A DNA stretch of 64,000 bases from Aequorivita echinoideorum (GCF_018476645.1 NZ_JAHCTB010000001.1:1-64000), one strand, 5' to 3'; positions 26,354 to 36,542 are shown, counted from the stretch's first letter. A program made the numbers and translations. The notes: a model not told the origin generated them from the sequence alone.

Positions 26354-26361
26354 TAAACTTA

Positions 26362-26763
26362 TTATACTCTACGACGTTTTGGAGGACGGCAACCGTTGTG
26401 CGGCATTGGGGTAACGTCAATGATTTCGGTTACTTCAATTCCAGCATTGTGGATGCTACGTATTGCAGATTCCCTTCCATTCCCTGGACCTTTTACGTAA
26501 ACTTTCACTTTACGCAAACCTGCCTCGTGAGCTACTTTACTACTATCCTCTGCGGCTAATTGCGCAGCATAGGGAGTATTCTTCTTTGACCCACGGAAGC
26601 CCATTTTACCAGCTGATGACCAAGCGATCACGTCTCCGTTTTTGTTTGTCAAGGAAATAATGATATTGTTGAAAGAAGCATTGATATGCGCCTCACCAAC
26701 AGATTCAACATTAACCTTGCGTTTTTTAACTGTTTTTGTACTTTTTTGACTAGTCTTTGCCAT
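26362..26763 (-). CDS. rpsK: 30S ribosomal protein S11 (uS11)
   Basis: 133 aa. Platform protein of the small subunit, contacting the 16S 3' region and mRNA near the E site. Conserved [11 protein letters not shown] and the C-terminal [18 protein letters not shown] are present. A basic Thr/Lys-rich N-terminal tail precedes the core. Located 11 bp downstream of rpsM in the operon. Confidence 0.97.
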   Translation of the reverse strand: MAKTSQKSTKTVKKRKVNVESVGEAHINASFNNIIISLTNKNGDVIAWSSAGKMGFRGSKKNTPYAAQLAAEDSSKVAHEAGLRKVKVYVKGPGNGRESAIRSIHNAGIEVTEIIDVTPMPHNGCRPPKRRRV

Positions 26764-26774
26764 AACGTTAGGTT

Positions 26775-27149
26775 TTATTTAGTTGCTTTTTTCTTGTTAG
26801 CAACTGTTTTACGTTTTCCTTTTCTGGTACGAGAGTTATTCTTGGTACGCTGTCCTCTTAAAGGAAGACCCGCTCTGTGACGAATACCTCTGTAACAACC
26901 AATATCCATTAAGCGCTTGATGCTTAATTGAACTTCACTACGTAATTCACCTTCAATTTTGAAAGACCCTACAGCATCACGAATAGCACCGATTTCATCA
27001 TCGTTCCACTCATTTACTTTTTTGTCTTCGTCAATTCCGGCTTTTTTAAGAATATCTTGCGCACGGCTCTTGCCGATTCCGAAGATATACGTTAACGCGA
27101 TTACACCCCTTTTTTGTTTTGGGATATCTACACCTGCGATTCTTGCCAT
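26775..27149 (-). CDS. rpsM: 30S ribosomal protein S13 (uS13)
   Basis: 124 aa. Head protein that forms intersubunit bridges with the 50S A-site finger and L5 and touches tRNA. N-terminal [13 protein letters not shown] and the C-terminal [14 protein letters not shown] with a basic tail reaching the decoding site are intact. Separated by 3 bp from rpmJ. Confidence 0.97.
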   Translation of the reverse strand: MARIAGVDIPKQKRGVIALTYIFGIGKSRAQDILKKAGIDEDKKVNEWNDDEIGAIRDAVGSFKIEGELRSEVQLSIKRLMDIGCYRGIRHRAGLPLRGQRTKNNSRTRKGKRKTVANKKKATK

Positions 27150-27152
27150 AAC

Positions 27153-27269
27153 TTATCCTTGTCTTTGTTTGAACTTTGGGTTCTTTTTGTTAATTACATA
27201 TAATCTGCCTTTTCTGCGAACAATCTTGCAGTCGGCGCTTCTTTTCTTTACGGATGCTCTTACTTTCAT
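27153..27269 (-). CDS. rpmJ: 50S ribosomal protein L36 (bL36), zinc-free form
   Basis: 38 codons, ATG at 27269 and TAA at 27153, starting [10 protein letters not shown] and ending NPKFKQRQG. The family normally binds zinc with three Cys and one His; here only one Cys remains (residue 14) and the usual CxNPRHKQ is NKKNPKFKQ, so the zinc ribbon is lost. Such C-minus versions are known where zinc-independent ribosomal proteins have been fixed. Position between infA and rpsM is the classic one. Confidence 0.93.
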   Translation of the reverse strand: MKVRASVKKRSADCKIVRRKGRLYVINKKNPKFKQRQG

Positions 27270-27314
27270 CTCTTTCTCTTTTTTATTGTTCAATGAACCG
27301 TGAGGTCCGTTGTA

Positions 27315-27530
27315 TTAATATCTGTACGTTATTCTTGCCTTACTCAAATCATAAGGGCTCATTTCCAATTTTACTTTATCACCGGGCAACAATTTAATAT
27401 AGTGCATACGCATTTTGCCAGAGATATGTGCTGTTACAATATGACCATTTTCCAATTCTACACGGAACATAGCGTTTGATAGTGCTTCCACTATACTTCC
27501 ATCTTGTTCTATTGCGCTTTGTTTTGCCAT
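27315..27530 (-). CDS. infA: Translation initiation factor IF-1
   Basis: 71 aa OB-fold protein that binds the 30S A site during initiation. Begins [13 protein letters not shown] and has the conserved [18 protein letters not shown] core and [13 protein letters not shown] end. Located 2 bp from secY, with no map or adk gene between, a compact arrangement seen in flavobacteria. Confidence 0.96.
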   Translation of the reverse strand: MAKQSAIEQDGSIVEALSNAMFRVELENGHIVTAHISGKMRMHYIKLLPGDKVKLEMSPYDLSKARITYRY

Positions 27531-27532
27531 AA

Positions 27533-28876
27533 TTATGCTACTGCCTTTCTGTTTTTACCGCTTTTCATGAGACCGTCATAATGGCGGTTCAATAAATACG
27601 AGTTTACTTGTTGCATTGTATCGATTGCCACACCGACCATAATCAATAGCGATGTACCACCGTAGAATAAAGCCCAACCTTGCTGTACACCTAAAAGCTT
27701 CACCACAAATGCAGGTAAAATTGCAATTAGCGCCAAGAATATAGATCCCGGCAATGTTATTTGAGACATTATTCGGTCTAAATATTCAGCAGTATCAGTA
27801 CCCGGTTTTATTCCCGGAATGAAACCGCCACTTCTCTTAAGGTCATCGGCCATTTTATTGGTAGGAACTGTAATTGCAGTGTAGAAATATGTGAATATGA
27901 TAATTAATATTGCAAACACCAAATTATAGTAAAGACCAAAAATATCGCTAAAAGCTGCTTGAATCCCTTGAGAAAAATCACTGTCTGAAAGACTTGCAAC
28001 CGCTGATGGAACAAACATTATAGCTTGTGCAAAAATGATAGGCATAACGCCTGAAGCATTCAATTTTAACGGAATGAATTGGCGTGCACCAAAAATATTC
28101 TTTTCGTACCCACCACTTGCTGTTCTTCTTGCGTACTGAACTGGAATTTTACGGACCGCCATTACAAGCATAATACAAAGTAATATAATAACGAACCAGA
28201 TAACCAATTCAATAAGAATCATAATTAAACCTCCATTGGATTCAACTACCCTTGAAACAAATTCCTGTGCAAATGATTGTGGCAAACGCGCAATGATACC
28301 CACCATAATAAGAATGGAAATACCATTACCAATACCTTTATCGGTGATTTTTTCACCCAACCACATTGCAAAAATTGTTCCCGTAACTAGAATAATAACT
28401 GAAGAAACATAGAACATCAGGCTTTGGCCCATTACAAATGCTTCAGCTGGCACACCCATGGCAGGAAGACCTGCAAGGTAACTAGGTGCCTGAACTAAAC
28501 AGATACCAATGGTCAACCAACGTGTAATCTGATTAATCTTTTTTCTACCACTTTCGCCCTCTTTCTGTAATTTTTGAAGATAAGGAACAGCAATTTGCAT
28601 CAACTGTACAACAATGGAAGCAGAAATGTACGGCATAATACCCAAAGCAAAAACAGAAGCATTGGCAAAGGCCCCTCCCGTAAAAGCGTTCAACAATCCA
28701 CCAATACCACCGGCATTGAATTTACCTGCAAACTGTGCAAGCATGTCTGCATCAATCCCCGGAAGAACTACTTGGGCACCAAAACGGTATACCAATAGCA
28801 TTCCAAGAGTAAGCAGAATGCGGTTACGCAGCTCCTCTATTTTCCAAACATTTTTTAAGGTATCGATAAATTTCAT
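27533..28876 (-). CDS. secY: Preprotein translocase channel subunit SecY
   Basis: 447 aa, ten transmembrane helices. Forms the SecYEG channel for export through and insertion into the inner membrane. The plug/first-loop region ([11 protein letters not shown]) follows helix 1; conserved cytoplasmic loops with basic residues ([25 protein letters not shown]) bind SecA and the ribosome. Follows rplO with a 12-bp gap, the standard spc operon position. Confidence 0.97.
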   Translation of the reverse strand: MKFIDTLKNVWKIEELRNRILLTLGMLLVYRFGAQVVLPGIDADMLAQFAGKFNAGGIGGLLNAFTGGAFANASVFALGIMPYISASIVVQLMQIAVPYLQKLQKEGESGRKKINQITRWLTIGICLVQAPSYLAGLPAMGVPAEAFVMGQSLMFYVSSVIILVTGTIFAMWLGEKITDKGIGNGISILIMVGIIARLPQSFAQEFVSRVVESNGGLIMILIELVIWFVIILLCIMLVMAVRKIPVQYARRTASGGYEKNIFGARQFIPLKLNASGVMPIIFAQAIMFVPSAVASLSDSDFSQGIQAAFSDIFGLYYNLVFAILIIIFTYFYTAITVPTNKMADDLKRSGGFIPGIKPGTDTAEYLDRIMSQITLPGSIFLALIAILPAFVVKLLGVQQGWALFYGGTSLLIMVGVAIDTMQQVNSYLLNRHYDGLMKSGKNRKAVA

Positions 28877-28888
28877 CCTTAGCTCTTG

Positions 28889-29341
28889 TTACAATGTTAC
28901 TACTTCACCTCCGGCAGCTTCAATAGCTTCTTTTGCCGAGGCAGTAAACTTGTGCGCAGACACTTTCAGTTTTGCTTTTATCTCTCCTCTTCCTAAAATC
29001 TTTACCATCTCATTTCGGCCAGCAAGACCTAAACCAACCAAGGTTTCAAAATCAACTGCGTCATTAATTTTCTTATTGTCAACCAATTCCTGAAGGGTAT
29101 CGATATTGATCCCCTTATATTCTTTACGGTTGATGTTTGTAAAACCAAACTTAGGAACACGACGTTGTAAGGGCATTTGTCCTCCTTCAAATCCAACTTT
29201 CTTGGAATATCCAGAACGTGATTTTGCTCCCTTGTGTCCACGGGTGGCTGTACCACCTTTACCGGAACCTTGTCCGCGACCTACTCGCTTGCCTTTGTTT
29301 TTCGCCGATCCTGCGGCGGGTTGTAAGTTACTTAAATCCAT
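28889..29341 (-). CDS. rplO: 50S ribosomal protein L15 (uL15)
   Basis: 150 aa. Late-assembly 50S protein with the typical glycine/lysine-rich N-terminal extension (RVGRGQGSGKGGTATRGHKG) that threads into 23S rRNA, and a globular C-terminal domain (EAAGGEV end). 17 bp after rpmD. Confidence 0.97.
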   Translation of the reverse strand: MDLSNLQPAAGSAKNKGKRVGRGQGSGKGGTATRGHKGAKSRSGYSKKVGFEGGQMPLQRRVPKFGFTNINRKEYKGINIDTLQELVDNKKINDAVDFETLVGLGLAGRNEMVKILGRGEIKAKLKVSAHKFTASAKEAIEAAGGEVVTL

Positions 29342-29358
29342 TTTATCGTGTTTCTTAG

Positions 29359-29538
29359 TTAGTTTCTTTCAACAGAAACTAAGTGGTTAACTTTATTGAT
29401 CATACCAAGGATACTTGGGGTATCATCGTGCTCAACGGTTTGGTTCATCTTGTGAAGACCCAAGGATTCCATGATCAGTTTTTGGTTTTTTGGGCGCTTG
29501 ATAACGCTCTTTACCTTTGTTACTTTAATTTTTGCCAT
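29359..29538 (-). CDS. rpmD: 50S ribosomal protein L30 (uL30)
   Basis: 59 aa, ATG at 29538 to TAA at 29359. Begins [16 protein letters not shown] and contains the conserved [20 protein letters not shown] helix region that contacts 23S rRNA. Lies between rpsE (11-bp gap) and rplO (17-bp gap), exactly where spc operons carry it. Confidence 0.95.
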   Translation of the reverse strand: MAKIKVTKVKSVIKRPKNQKLIMESLGLHKMNQTVEHDDTPSILGMINKVNHLVSVERN

Positions 29539-29549
29539 TGCTCTTGTAT

Positions 29550-30074
29550 TTATCCTTTGAATACTTTTTCAAGTGAAATTCCTCTTTGATCAGCCACTGT
29601 TTGAGCGCTTCGCATTTGAAGTAATGCATCAAAAGTTGCCTTTACCACGTTGTGCGGGTTTGAAGAACCTTGAGATTTTGACAATACATCGTGAACTCCC
29701 ACTGCTTCCAGTACCGCACGCACGGCTCCACCTGCAATAACACCGGTACCAGGCGCTGCTGGAATAAGGTTTACACGAGCTCCGCCGTATTTCCCTTTCT
29801 GTTCGTGAGGAAGGGTTACTTTATTCAATGGAATACGAACCAAGTTTTTCTTGGCATCTTCGATAGCTTTTGCGATTGCACTAGCAACATCTTTCGACTT
29901 TCCAAGACCCTGGCCTACCACGCCTTTTTCGTCACCAACAACTACAATAGCTGAAAATCCGAAGGCACGACCACCCTTGGTCACCTTGGTTACACGTTGT
30001 ACACCTACCAAACGGTCTTTCAATTCTAGACCTCCCGGTTTTACTAATTCTACGTTCTTATAATCTTGATACAT
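29550..30074 (-). CDS. rpsE: 30S ribosomal protein S5 (uS5)
   Basis: 174 aa. Contributes to mRNA entry and translational fidelity. Double-stranded RNA-binding N-terminal domain with [22 protein letters not shown], then the C-terminal domain with [15 protein letters not shown]. The loop around KVTKGGR, where spectinomycin-resistance changes occur in other bacteria, looks wild type. 8 bp after rplR. Confidence 0.97.
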   Translation of the reverse strand: MYQDYKNVELVKPGGLELKDRLVGVQRVTKVTKGGRAFGFSAIVVVGDEKGVVGQGLGKSKDVASAIAKAIEDAKKNLVRIPLNKVTLPHEQKGKYGGARVNLIPAAPGTGVIAGGAVRAVLEAVGVHDVLSKSQGSSNPHNVVKATFDALLQMRSAQTVADQRGISLEKVFKG

Positions 30075-30082
30075 AATATTAC

Positions 30083-30439
30083 TTAGAATTTAAGGCCACC
30101 TTCGCGTGCACCTTCAGCTAATGATTTTACTCTTCCGTGGTATAGATAACCGCCTCGGTCAAAAGCGATAGTGTCAATACCCGCTTTAATGGCTTTTTCG
30201 GCGATTGATTTCCCAACCATTTTGGCAGCTTCAACCTTATTTATGTTTGAAGCGTCAATGTCTTTATCTCTTGAAGATGCCGCAGTAATGGTTTTTCCAT
30301 TTACATCGTCAATAATCTGAGCGTAAATTTCTTTGTTGCTACGGAAAACAGCCAAACGTGGACGACCTTCTGTTCCTCCCACCGTTTTTCTGATTCGTGA
30401 ACGCAAACGCTCTCTTCTTTCGTATTTTGATAATGCCAT
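30083..30439 (-). CDS. rplR: 50S ribosomal protein L18 (uL18)
   Basis: 118 aa. Binds 5S rRNA and carries it into the central protuberance. Arg-rich N-terminus ([16 protein letters not shown]) and the [25 protein letters not shown]-terminal signature are present. 11 bp after rplF. Confidence 0.97.
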   Translation of the reverse strand: MALSKYERRERLRSRIRKTVGGTEGRPRLAVFRSNKEIYAQIIDDVNGKTITAASSRDKDIDASNINKVEAAKMVGKSIAEKAIKAGIDTIAFDRGGYLYHGRVKSLAEGAREGGLKF

Positions 30440-30450
30440 AACTCTATTTG

Positions 30451-30993
30451 TTATGCAGATTTACCTGCTTTTCTTCTTAATTGTTCACCCACGAACTTGA
30501 TACCTTTTCCTTTGTAAGGCTCTGGCTTGCGGAAGCTACGGATTTTTGCAGCTACTTGTCCTACCAATTGCTTGTCGTGAGATGTTAGTTTTACGATTGG
30601 ATTCTTACCTTTATCTGATACTGTTTCCACTTTTACTTCAGGAGCAATATCCAAAATAATATTATGTGAAAATCCTAATGCAAGATCCAATTTTTGTCCT
30701 TGATTGCTGGCACGGTAACCCACACCTACAAGTTCCAATTCCTTGGTCCATCCTTTGTTTACACCTTCGATCATATTATTGATCAAAGCTCTGTAAAGAC
30801 CGTGTTTTGCAATGTGGTCTTTAGAGTCTGACGGACGCTCTACCAGAACATTTCCATCTTCAACTTTTACGCTAACGTCAGAAAAATCCTGAGCCAGTTC
30901 GCCTAATTTTCCTTTCACGGTAATTACGTTGTCCTTTACATCAACTGTAACTCCTTGTGGGATTACTACCGGGTTTTTACCTATTCTTGACAT
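30451..30993 (-). CDS. rplF: 50S ribosomal protein L6 (uL6)
   Basis: 180 aa. Two tandem related beta/alpha domains (about 1-80 and 85-170) near the sarcin-ricin loop and factor-binding site; begins MSRIGKNPVVIP and ends with the family signature PEPYKGKGIKF and a basic tail. 15 bp after rpsH. Confidence 0.97.
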   Translation of the reverse strand: MSRIGKNPVVIPQGVTVDVKDNVITVKGKLGELAQDFSDVSVKVEDGNVLVERPSDSKDHIAKHGLYRALINNMIEGVNKGWTKELELVGVGYRASNQGQKLDLALGFSHNIILDIAPEVKVETVSDKGKNPIVKLTSHDKQLVGQVAAKIRSFRKPEPYKGKGIKFVGEQLRRKAGKSA

Positions 30994-31008
30994 TTCTTTG
31001 TCTATTTT

Positions 31009-31410
31009 TTAGTAAACGTAACACAATACTTCGCCACCTACATTCTGTGCTTTGGCCTGCTTGCCAGTCATTACTCCAGATGAAGTAGAGACAATAGCAA
31101 TGCCTAAACCGTTCAAAACACGAGGAAGATCAGATGAACCTGCATATTTACGTAAACCTGGTTTACTTATTCTTTGAATTTTCTTGATTACCGATTCTTT
31201 GGTAAGCTTGTCATATTTCAACGCGATTTTGATGATACCTTGTGGGGTACTCTCATCGTCAAATTTGTAGCTTAAGATGTAACCTTGATCAAAAAGGATT
31301 TTTGTGATTTCCTTTTTAAGATTTGAAGCTGGAATCTCTACAACGCGATGTCCGGCTTTGGCAGCGTTTCTAACTCGCGTTAGATAATCTGAAATTGGAT
31401 CTGTATTCAT
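31009..31410 (-). CDS. rpsH: 30S ribosomal protein S8 (uS8)
   Basis: 133 aa. Central-domain 16S rRNA binder; begins MNTDPISDYLTRVRNA and ends with STSSGVMTGKQAKAQNVGGE and CYVY, the conserved C-terminal RNA-binding motif. In E. coli S8 represses its own operon by binding near rplE; no copy of that site is identified here. Separated from rpsN by 98 bp. Confidence 0.97.
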   Translation of the reverse strand: MNTDPISDYLTRVRNAAKAGHRVVEIPASNLKKEITKILFDQGYILSYKFDDESTPQGIIKIALKYDKLTKESVIKKIQRISKPGLRKYAGSSDLPRVLNGLGIAIVSTSSGVMTGKQAKAQNVGGEVLCYVY

Positions 31411-31440
31411 TTATTTGAATTTGCGGATGTGGTTTTCAAA

Positions 31441-31457
31441 CTCCCACAATCTGGGAG
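31441..31457. repeat. Small hairpin in the rpsN-rpsH spacer
   Basis: ctccca (31441-31446) pairs with tgggag (31452-31457) around a five-base loop, inside the 98-bp spacer 31411-31508. A short GC-rich hairpin in an otherwise AT-rich gap; no T-run follows on the transcribed strand. Confidence 0.45.
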
Positions 31458-31508
31458 CCCGAACCTTCAACCAATTAATACTATTTATTTTGAACAGAAA
31501 AACTGTTC

Positions 31509-31778
31509 TTACCAAGATGCTTTGCGCACTCCTGGAATTAACCCTGAATTTGCCATTTCACGGAACAATACGCGTGAAATACCAAAAGTTCTCATATACC
31601 CTCTTGGTCTTCCGGTAAGTTTGCAACGGTTGTGCAGACGTACGGGAGAGGCATTTTTTGGTAATTTTTGTAGACCTTCCCAATCTCCAGCTTCTTTCAA
31701 AGCTTTACGTTTGGCAGCATACTTCAATACCGTTTTTTGTCTCTTAACCTCGCGGGCCTTCATTGATTCTTTAGCCAT
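31509..31778 (-). CDS. rpsN: 30S ribosomal protein S14 (uS14), zinc-free form
   Basis: 89 aa. The zinc-independent S14: the CxxC pairs of the short 61-aa type are absent and the [27 protein letters not shown] core is of the longer type. Head protein near the A site. 3 bp after rplE. Confidence 0.97.
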   Translation of the reverse strand: MAKESMKAREVKRQKTVLKYAAKRKALKEAGDWEGLQKLPKNASPVRLHNRCKLTGRPRGYMRTFGISRVLFREMANSGLIPGVRKASW

Positions 31779-31781
31779 CTC

Positions 31782-32333
31782 TTAGTTCTTTTTAAAGGGT
31801 AATCCCAATTCCTGTAATAGTGATTTTGCTTCCTTATCGGTATTTGCAGTGGTAATAAACGTAATGTTCATCCCTTCAATTTTCTTCACTTTATCGATAT
31901 CGATTTCTGGGAAGATAATTTGCTCGGTAATTCCCAAAGAGTAGTTTCCCCTTCCGTCAAAACCGGTTGCTTTAATACCGTTGAAGTCACGTACTCGTGG
32001 CAGTGCAGATGTAATCAAGCGGTCCAAAAATTCATACATACGCTCTCCACGCAACGTAACTTTCACGCCAATCGGCATTCCTTTACGAAGTTTGAAGTTT
32101 GCAACGTCTTTTTTGGACATTGTTGGAACTGCTTTCTGCCCGGTTATTTTTCCAAACTCTTCAACAGAATAGTCTATAAGTTTTTTGTCTGCAACAGCTG
32201 CGCCCACACCGCGGGAAACAACAATGCGCTCCAATTTTGGTACCTGCATAACGTTTTTGTAACCAAACTCGTCTGTAAGTGAATTGATCACTCTGCTTTT
32301 GTACTCTTCTTTAAGTCTAGGTGTATAAGCCAT
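31782..32333 (-). CDS. rplE: 50S ribosomal protein L5 (uL5)
   Basis: 183 aa. Part of the 5S rRNP in the central protuberance, contacting P-site tRNA and S13. Begins [11 protein letters not shown], with conserved [15 protein letters not shown] and RDFNGI segments. 2 bp after rplX. Confidence 0.97.
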   Translation of the reverse strand: MAYTPRLKEEYKSRVINSLTDEFGYKNVMQVPKLERIVVSRGVGAAVADKKLIDYSVEEFGKITGQKAVPTMSKKDVANFKLRKGMPIGVKVTLRGERMYEFLDRLITSALPRVRDFNGIKATGFDGRGNYSLGITEQIIFPEIDIDKVKKIEGMNITFITTANTDKEAKSLLQELGLPFKKN

Positions 32334-32335
32334 AA

Positions 32336-32650
32336 CTATATTGCTTGATTGGATTGTTTTGAAAACCGTACTTTCTTTCCATTTTCCATTTTATAACCTA
32401 CACGTGTGGGTTTTCCAGATTTTGGGTCTACCAATGAAAGGTTTGAAATATGGATGGGAGCTTCTTTTTTAGCGATTCCGCCCTGTGGGTTTTTTGCGCT
32501 TGGCTTCTCGTGTTTTGAAACCATATTTACTCCCTCTACGATTGCTTTGTTTTTGTCAAGGAATACTTTCATTACTTTGCCTTCAGAGCCTTTGTGCTCT
32601 CCGGCAGTAACTACTACTGTATCGCCTGATTTTATTTTAAGCTTTGCCAT
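32336..32650 (-). CDS. rplX: 50S ribosomal protein L24 (uL24)
   Basis: 104 aa from ATG 32650 ([10 protein letters not shown]); a possible upstream ATG at 32662 adds only MKTK. Assembly initiator at the peptide exit tunnel, with the KOW motif [14 protein letters not shown] near the N-terminus. 13 bp after rplN using this start. Confidence 0.95.
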   Translation of the reverse strand: MAKLKIKSGDTVVVTAGEHKGSEGKVMKVFLDKNKAIVEGVNMVSKHEKPSAKNPQGGIAKKEAPIHISNLSLVDPKSGKPTRVGYKMENGKKVRFSKQSNQAI

Positions 32651-32663
32651 TTTAGTTTTCATA

Positions 32664-33032
32664 TTAAAGCACCTCTGGCGCCAATGATACTATTTTCATA
32701 AATTGTTTATCACGAAGCTCTCTTGCTACCGGTCCAAACACGCGTGTTCCCCTCATTTCGCCTTGGGCGTTCAAAAGTACACAAGCGTTATCGTCAAAAC
32801 GGATGTAAGAACCGTCCGGTCTTCTTATCTCTTTCACGGTACGTACTACAACTGCTGTAGAAACTGCTCCTTTTTTAATGTTTCCATTAGGCGTGGCTTC
32901 TTTTACAGAAACTACAATCTTATCACCAATAGAAGCATATCTTCTTTTTGTTCCGCCCAATACACGGATGGTAAGTACTTCCTTAGCACCGGTATTGTCT
33001 GCGACTCTGAGTCTTGATTCTTGTTGTAACAT
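32664..33032 (-). CDS. rplN: 50S ribosomal protein L14 (uL14)
   Basis: 122 aa. Forms an intersubunit bridge and is the docking site of the silencing factor RsfS. Begins [18 protein letters not shown] and contains [15 protein letters not shown] and the [13 protein letters not shown] signature. 2 bp after rpsQ. Confidence 0.97.
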   Translation of the reverse strand: MLQQESRLRVADNTGAKEVLTIRVLGGTKRRYASIGDKIVVSVKEATPNGNIKKGAVSTAVVVRTVKEIRRPDGSYIRFDDNACVLLNAQGEMRGTRVFGPVARELRDKQFMKIVSLAPEVL

Positions 33033-33034
33033 AA

Positions 33035-33298
33035 TTACTTCGCTCTTTCAATTATTTCTACTAATCTCCAACATTTGGTTTTGCTTAAGGGGCGTGTTTC
33101 CATAATCCTTACCGTATCGCCTTCGTTGCAGTTGTTTGTCTCGTCGTGCGCAACATACTTTTTGGTTTTTGTCACGAACTTTCCGTACATAGGGTGTTTT
33201 ACTTTTTTAACCTCGCTAACCACAATGGACTTATCCATTTTGTTACTGGTTACTACGCCTATACGTTCTTTTCTTAAATTTCTTTTGATTTCTTCCAT
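33035..33298 (-). CDS. rpsQ: 30S ribosomal protein S17 (uS17)
   Basis: 87 aa OB-fold protein that binds 16S rRNA early in assembly. [16 protein letters not shown] opening and the conserved [19 protein letters not shown] end are present. 15 bp after rpmC. Confidence 0.97.
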   Translation of the reverse strand: MEEIKRNLRKERIGVVTSNKMDKSIVVSEVKKVKHPMYGKFVTKTKKYVAHDETNNCNEGDTVRIMETRPLSKTKCWRLVEIIERAK

Positions 33299-33313
33299 CT
33301 TTCAGCTGTACAA

Positions 33314-33505
33314 TTATTGCACTTCTCTATTAGTTAGTTCCGTCGCTATTCTTGCTATCACCCTTCTTTGGGTTCTAAGTTGAATTGGATTTTCCAAAGG
33401 CGAAATAGTATGCGCCATTTTAAGATCTGTAAAAGCTTTTTTTGATTCAGCAAATGCTTCCTGAAGTTCAGCCGTAGATGCGTTTTTAATTTCTGATTGT
33501 TTCAT
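33314..33505 (-). CDS. rpmC: 50S ribosomal protein L29 (uL29)
   Basis: 63 aa two-helix protein at the tunnel exit, part of the docking site for trigger factor and SRP. MKQSEIKNASTAELQE opening and the ENPIQLRTQRRVIARI helix are typical. 11 bp after rplP. Confidence 0.96.
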   Translation of the reverse strand: MKQSEIKNASTAELQEAFAESKKAFTDLKMAHTISPLENPIQLRTQRRVIARIATELTNREVQ

Positions 33506-33516
33506 CTTTCAAAAAA

Positions 33517-33936
33517 TTATGCTTGGAAATCCCGAGACATTACAAATTTAGTTTTTACCGGAAGCTTTTGTGCTGCAAGGCGTAACGCTTCTTTAGCAGT
33601 TTCAACTGGAACGCCAGATACTTCGAAAAGCATTCTTCCCGGCTTTACCACAGCAGCATAATATTCAACGGCACCTTTTCCTTTACCCATACGTACCTCA
33701 AGAGGTTTTTTGGTGATGGGCTTATCTGGAAAAATCATGATCCAGATAGAACCTTCCCTTTTCATATAACGGGTAGCGGCAATACGCGCTGCTTCAATTT
33801 GTCTTGCTGTAAGAAATTCTGAGTCCAACGATTTAATACCGAAGGTTCCGTATGCCAACTGGTTGCCTCTTTCGGCATTACCCTTCATACGGCCTTTCAT
33901 TTGCTTGCGGTACTTTGTTCTTTTAGGTTGTAACAT
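33517..33936 (-). CDS. rplP: 50S ribosomal protein L16 (uL16)
   Basis: 139 aa. Contacts A-site tRNA and organises the peptidyl-transferase region. [19 protein letters not shown] opening, RMGKGKG segment and C-terminal KLPVKTKFV are all canonical. 20 bp after rpsC. Confidence 0.97.
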   Translation of the reverse strand: MLQPKRTKYRKQMKGRMKGNAERGNQLAYGTFGIKSLDSEFLTARQIEAARIAATRYMKREGSIWIMIFPDKPITKKPLEVRMGKGKGAVEYYAAVVKPGRMLFEVSGVPVETAKEALRLAAQKLPVKTKFVMSRDFQA

Positions 33937-33956
33937 TTTTTCTTCTTTTTAAAAAA

Positions 33957-34691
33957 TTACTTTCTGCGACGTGCTTTGTTGCCACCACGTCCTCCAGCCG
34001 GAGCACCTTTTCCACCGCTCTTGGTTTTTCCGGTCGAAAGACCTACTAACGGGGAAAGCTCTCGCTTGCCATAAACTTCACCTTTCATAATCCATACTTT
34101 AACACCCAATCTACCGTAGGTAGTGTGTGCCTCAACTAAAGCGTAGTCAATGTCGGCTCTAAAAGTTGATAATGGGATACGACCTTCTTTATAGGATTCT
34201 GAACGCGCCATTTCAGCTCCGTTCAAACGTCCGGAAATCATAACTTTAATACCTTCAGCATTCATACGCATAGTCGCGGCAATAGCCATTTTTATAGCGC
34301 GACGGTATGAGATACGGCTTTCAATCTGGCGCGCAATACTAGCAGCTACCAAATATGCATCAAGCTCAGGTCTTTTGATCTCGTGAATGTTGATCTGTAC
34401 CTCTTTATCTGTAATTTTCTTAAGCTCTTCTTTTAGCTTGTCTACTTCCTGTCCACCTTTACCGATAATAATACCGGGACGGGCAGTGGTTATAGTAACG
34501 GTTACAAGCTTAAGCGTACGCTCAATAATTACTCTACTCACACTAGCTTTGCTTAAACGGGCATGAATGTATTTTCTAATCTTGTCGTCTTCGGCAAGTT
34601 TGTCACCGTAGTCGTTACCTCCGTACCAGTTGGATTCCCAACCTCTAATGATACCTAGGCGATTCCCGATTGGATTTGTCTTTTGTCCCAT
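33957..34691 (-). CDS. rpsC: 30S ribosomal protein S3 (uS3)
   Basis: 244 aa. Head protein at the mRNA entry channel with helicase activity. Type 2 KH domain at about 40-110 with [15 protein letters not shown]3 C-terminal domain follows (about 120-200). The last about 30 residues are a Gly/Lys/Arg-rich tail ([18 protein letters not shown]). 3 bp after rplV. Confidence 0.97.
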   Translation of the reverse strand: MGQKTNPIGNRLGIIRGWESNWYGGNDYGDKLAEDDKIRKYIHARLSKASVSRVIIERTLKLVTVTITTARPGIIIGKGGQEVDKLKEELKKITDKEVQINIHEIKRPELDAYLVAASIARQIESRISYRRAIKMAIAATMRMNAEGIKVMISGRLNGAEMARSESYKEGRIPLSTFRADIDYALVEAHTTYGRLGVKVWIMKGEVYGKRELSPLVGLSTGKTKSGGKGAPAGGRGGNKARRRK

Positions 34692-34694
34692 TTA

Positions 34695-35105
34695 TTAATT
34701 GCTTTGTGTGTTATCGTTAGCTGCCAATACCAGTGTTACGTGGTTGGAGCGCTTTCTTATTCTGTGTGCACGGCCTTGTGGCGCTGGGCGAAGTCTTTTC
34801 AACATTGTGCCACCGTCCACACGGATTTCCTTTACAAAAAGATCTGCATCTTCAACTGAAGCATCTTCATTTTTTTGTTGCCAGTTATTTATGGCAGACA
34901 AAAGTAGTTTCTCCAATTTACGTGAAGATTCCTTTGAACTAAACTTCAGAATATTAAGTGCTTTGTCTATTTTCTCACCACGCACCAAGTCTGCCATTAA
35001 ACGCATTTTTCTTGGCGAGGTGGGGCAATTGTTCAGTTTAGCCATGTAAGTAGTCTTCTTGGCTTCCTTGATTGCTTCTGCTCTTTCTCTTTTACGAACT
35101 CCCAT
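34695..35105 (-). CDS. rplV: 50S ribosomal protein L22 (uL22)
   Basis: 136 aa. Lines the peptide exit tunnel with its beta-hairpin ([20 protein letters not shown] region), a site of macrolide resistance in other bacteria that looks wild type here. About 20 extra charged residues ([17 protein letters not shown]) precede the usual start MAKLNN; an internal ATG at residue 21 is an alternative start. 6 bp after rpsS. Confidence 0.96.
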   Translation of the reverse strand: MGVRKRERAEAIKEAKKTTYMAKLNNCPTSPRKMRLMADLVRGEKIDKALNILKFSSKESSRKLEKLLLSAINNWQQKNEDASVEDADLFVKEIRVDGGTMLKRLRPAPQGRAHRIRKRSNHVTLVLAANDNTQSN

Positions 35106-35111
35106 GGCCTA

Positions 35112-35390
35112 TTATTTTTTTCCTTTATTTTTAGCACCCGAATGACCACGGAATGATCTTGTAGGTGAAAATTCTCCAAGTTTGTGCCCAACCATGTTTT
35201 CTGTTACATACACAGGAACAAATTGACGCCCATTGTGCACAGCGATGGTTTGGCCAACAAAATCTGGAGTAATCATTGAAGCACGTGACCAAGTTTTGAT
35301 TACGGTCTTCTTATTATCCTCAACATTTTGTTGAACTTTTTTGTCTAGTTTATAATGAACGAACGGTCCTTTTTTTAACGATCTTGCCAT
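35112..35390 (-). CDS. rpsS: 30S ribosomal protein S19 (uS19)
   Basis: 92 aa. Head protein that bridges to the large subunit with S13. [19 protein letters not shown] opening and [15 protein letters not shown] signature present. 3 bp after rplB. Confidence 0.97.
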   Translation of the reverse strand: MARSLKKGPFVHYKLDKKVQQNVEDNKKTVIKTWSRASMITPDFVGQTIAVHNGRQFVPVYVTENMVGHKLGEFSPTRSFRGHSGAKNKGKK

Positions 35391-35393
35391 AAC

Positions 35394-36218
35394 TTATTTC
35401 TTTCTTCGTTCTAAGATATATTTATTACTTGCTTTCGTTTTAGAACGGGTTCTGTAACCTTTAGCAGGAATACCTTTTCTAGAACGTGGATGACCTCCCG
35501 AAGCGCGGCCCTCGCCACCACCCATTGGGTGATCAACAGGGTTCATAACTACTGGTCTTGTGCGTGGTCTTCTTCCTAACCATCTGCTTCTACCAGCCTT
35601 ACCAGATACCAACAATTGGTGGTCACTGTTTGAAACAGCACCAATAGTTGCCATACAGTTTACCAAAATCAATCGGGTTTCACCTGAAGGAAGTTTTACG
35701 GTAGCATATTTTCCATCACGCGCCATAAGCTGAGCGAAAGCACCAGCACTACGCGCCATAATAGCCCCTTGACCGGGACGAAGCTCGATACAAGAAATAA
35801 TAGTACCTAATGGAATAGCTGAAAGCGGCATTGCATTTCCAATTTCTGGAGCAACCGCCTCACCTGAAACGATGTTCTGATCAACTTGAAGTCCGTTTTG
35901 AGCAATTACATATCGCTTCTCACCATCTTGATAGTTTAAAAGTGCGATAAACGCTGTACGGTTAGGATCGTATTGAATACTGGCAACAGTAGCAGGAATT
36001 CCAGCCTTGTCACGCTTAAAATCGATAATTCGATATTTCTTTTTATGACCACCACCTATGTAGCGCATGGTCATTTTACCTTGACTGTTTCTACCTCCAG
36101 ATTTTCTATTCGGAGCAAGTAACGACTTCTCCGGCTTATCGGTTGTAATGGCGTCAAAACCATTTACAACCCTAAAACGCTGACCTGGGGTGATTGGTTT
36201 TAATTTTCTTACTGACAT
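35394..36218 (-). CDS. rplB: 50S ribosomal protein L2 (uL2)
   Basis: 274 aa. Needed for subunit association and peptidyl-transferase function. RNA-binding OB-like domain (about 40-120) and C-terminal domain with the [14 protein letters not shown] signature holding the conserved His (about 226-239). 26 bp after rplW. Confidence 0.97.
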   Translation of the reverse strand: MSVRKLKPITPGQRFRVVNGFDAITTDKPEKSLLAPNRKSGGRNSQGKMTMRYIGGGHKKKYRIIDFKRDKAGIPATVASIQYDPNRTAFIALLNYQDGEKRYVIAQNGLQVDQNIVSGEAVAPEIGNAMPLSAIPLGTIISCIELRPGQGAIMARSAGAFAQLMARDGKYATVKLPSGETRLILVNCMATIGAVSNSDHQLLVSGKAGRSRWLGRRPRTRPVVMNPVDHPMGGGEGRASGGHPRSRKGIPAKGYRTRSKTKASNKYILERRKK

Positions 36219-36244
36219 TTGTGTCTAATTAAATCTAAGAACTC

Positions 36245-36535
36245 TTAGATGTTATTGTAAAAATCTATTGTATCACCTTCCGCCACCTGTACGATTGCTT
36301 TTTTGTAAGCATTCGTTTTACCAGTTTGGACACCTGTTTTTGTATAACGGGTTTTCCTATCAGGGCGGACATTCATTGTGCGAACTTTTTCTACAGAAAC
36401 TCCATAAGTGGTTTCAACCGCTTTTTTGATTTCTACCTTATTCGCCTTAGGGTTCACTACAAAGCCAAAAACGTTTTTATCTTCAGCATCCTTGGTAGCT
36501 TTTTCCGTAATTATAGGTTTAATTAAGATGTTCAT
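36245..36535 (-). CDS. rplW: 50S ribosomal protein L23 (uL23)
   Basis: 96 aa. Tunnel-exit protein and main docking site for trigger factor and SRP. MNILIKPIITEKATKDAE opening and VNPKANKVEIKKAVE segment are typical. 7 bp after rplD. Confidence 0.97.
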   Translation of the reverse strand: MNILIKPIITEKATKDAEDKNVFGFVVNPKANKVEIKKAVETTYGVSVEKVRTMNVRPDRKTRYTKTGVQTGKTNAYKKAIVQVAEGDTIDFYNNI

Positions 36536-36542
36536 CTTGTTT

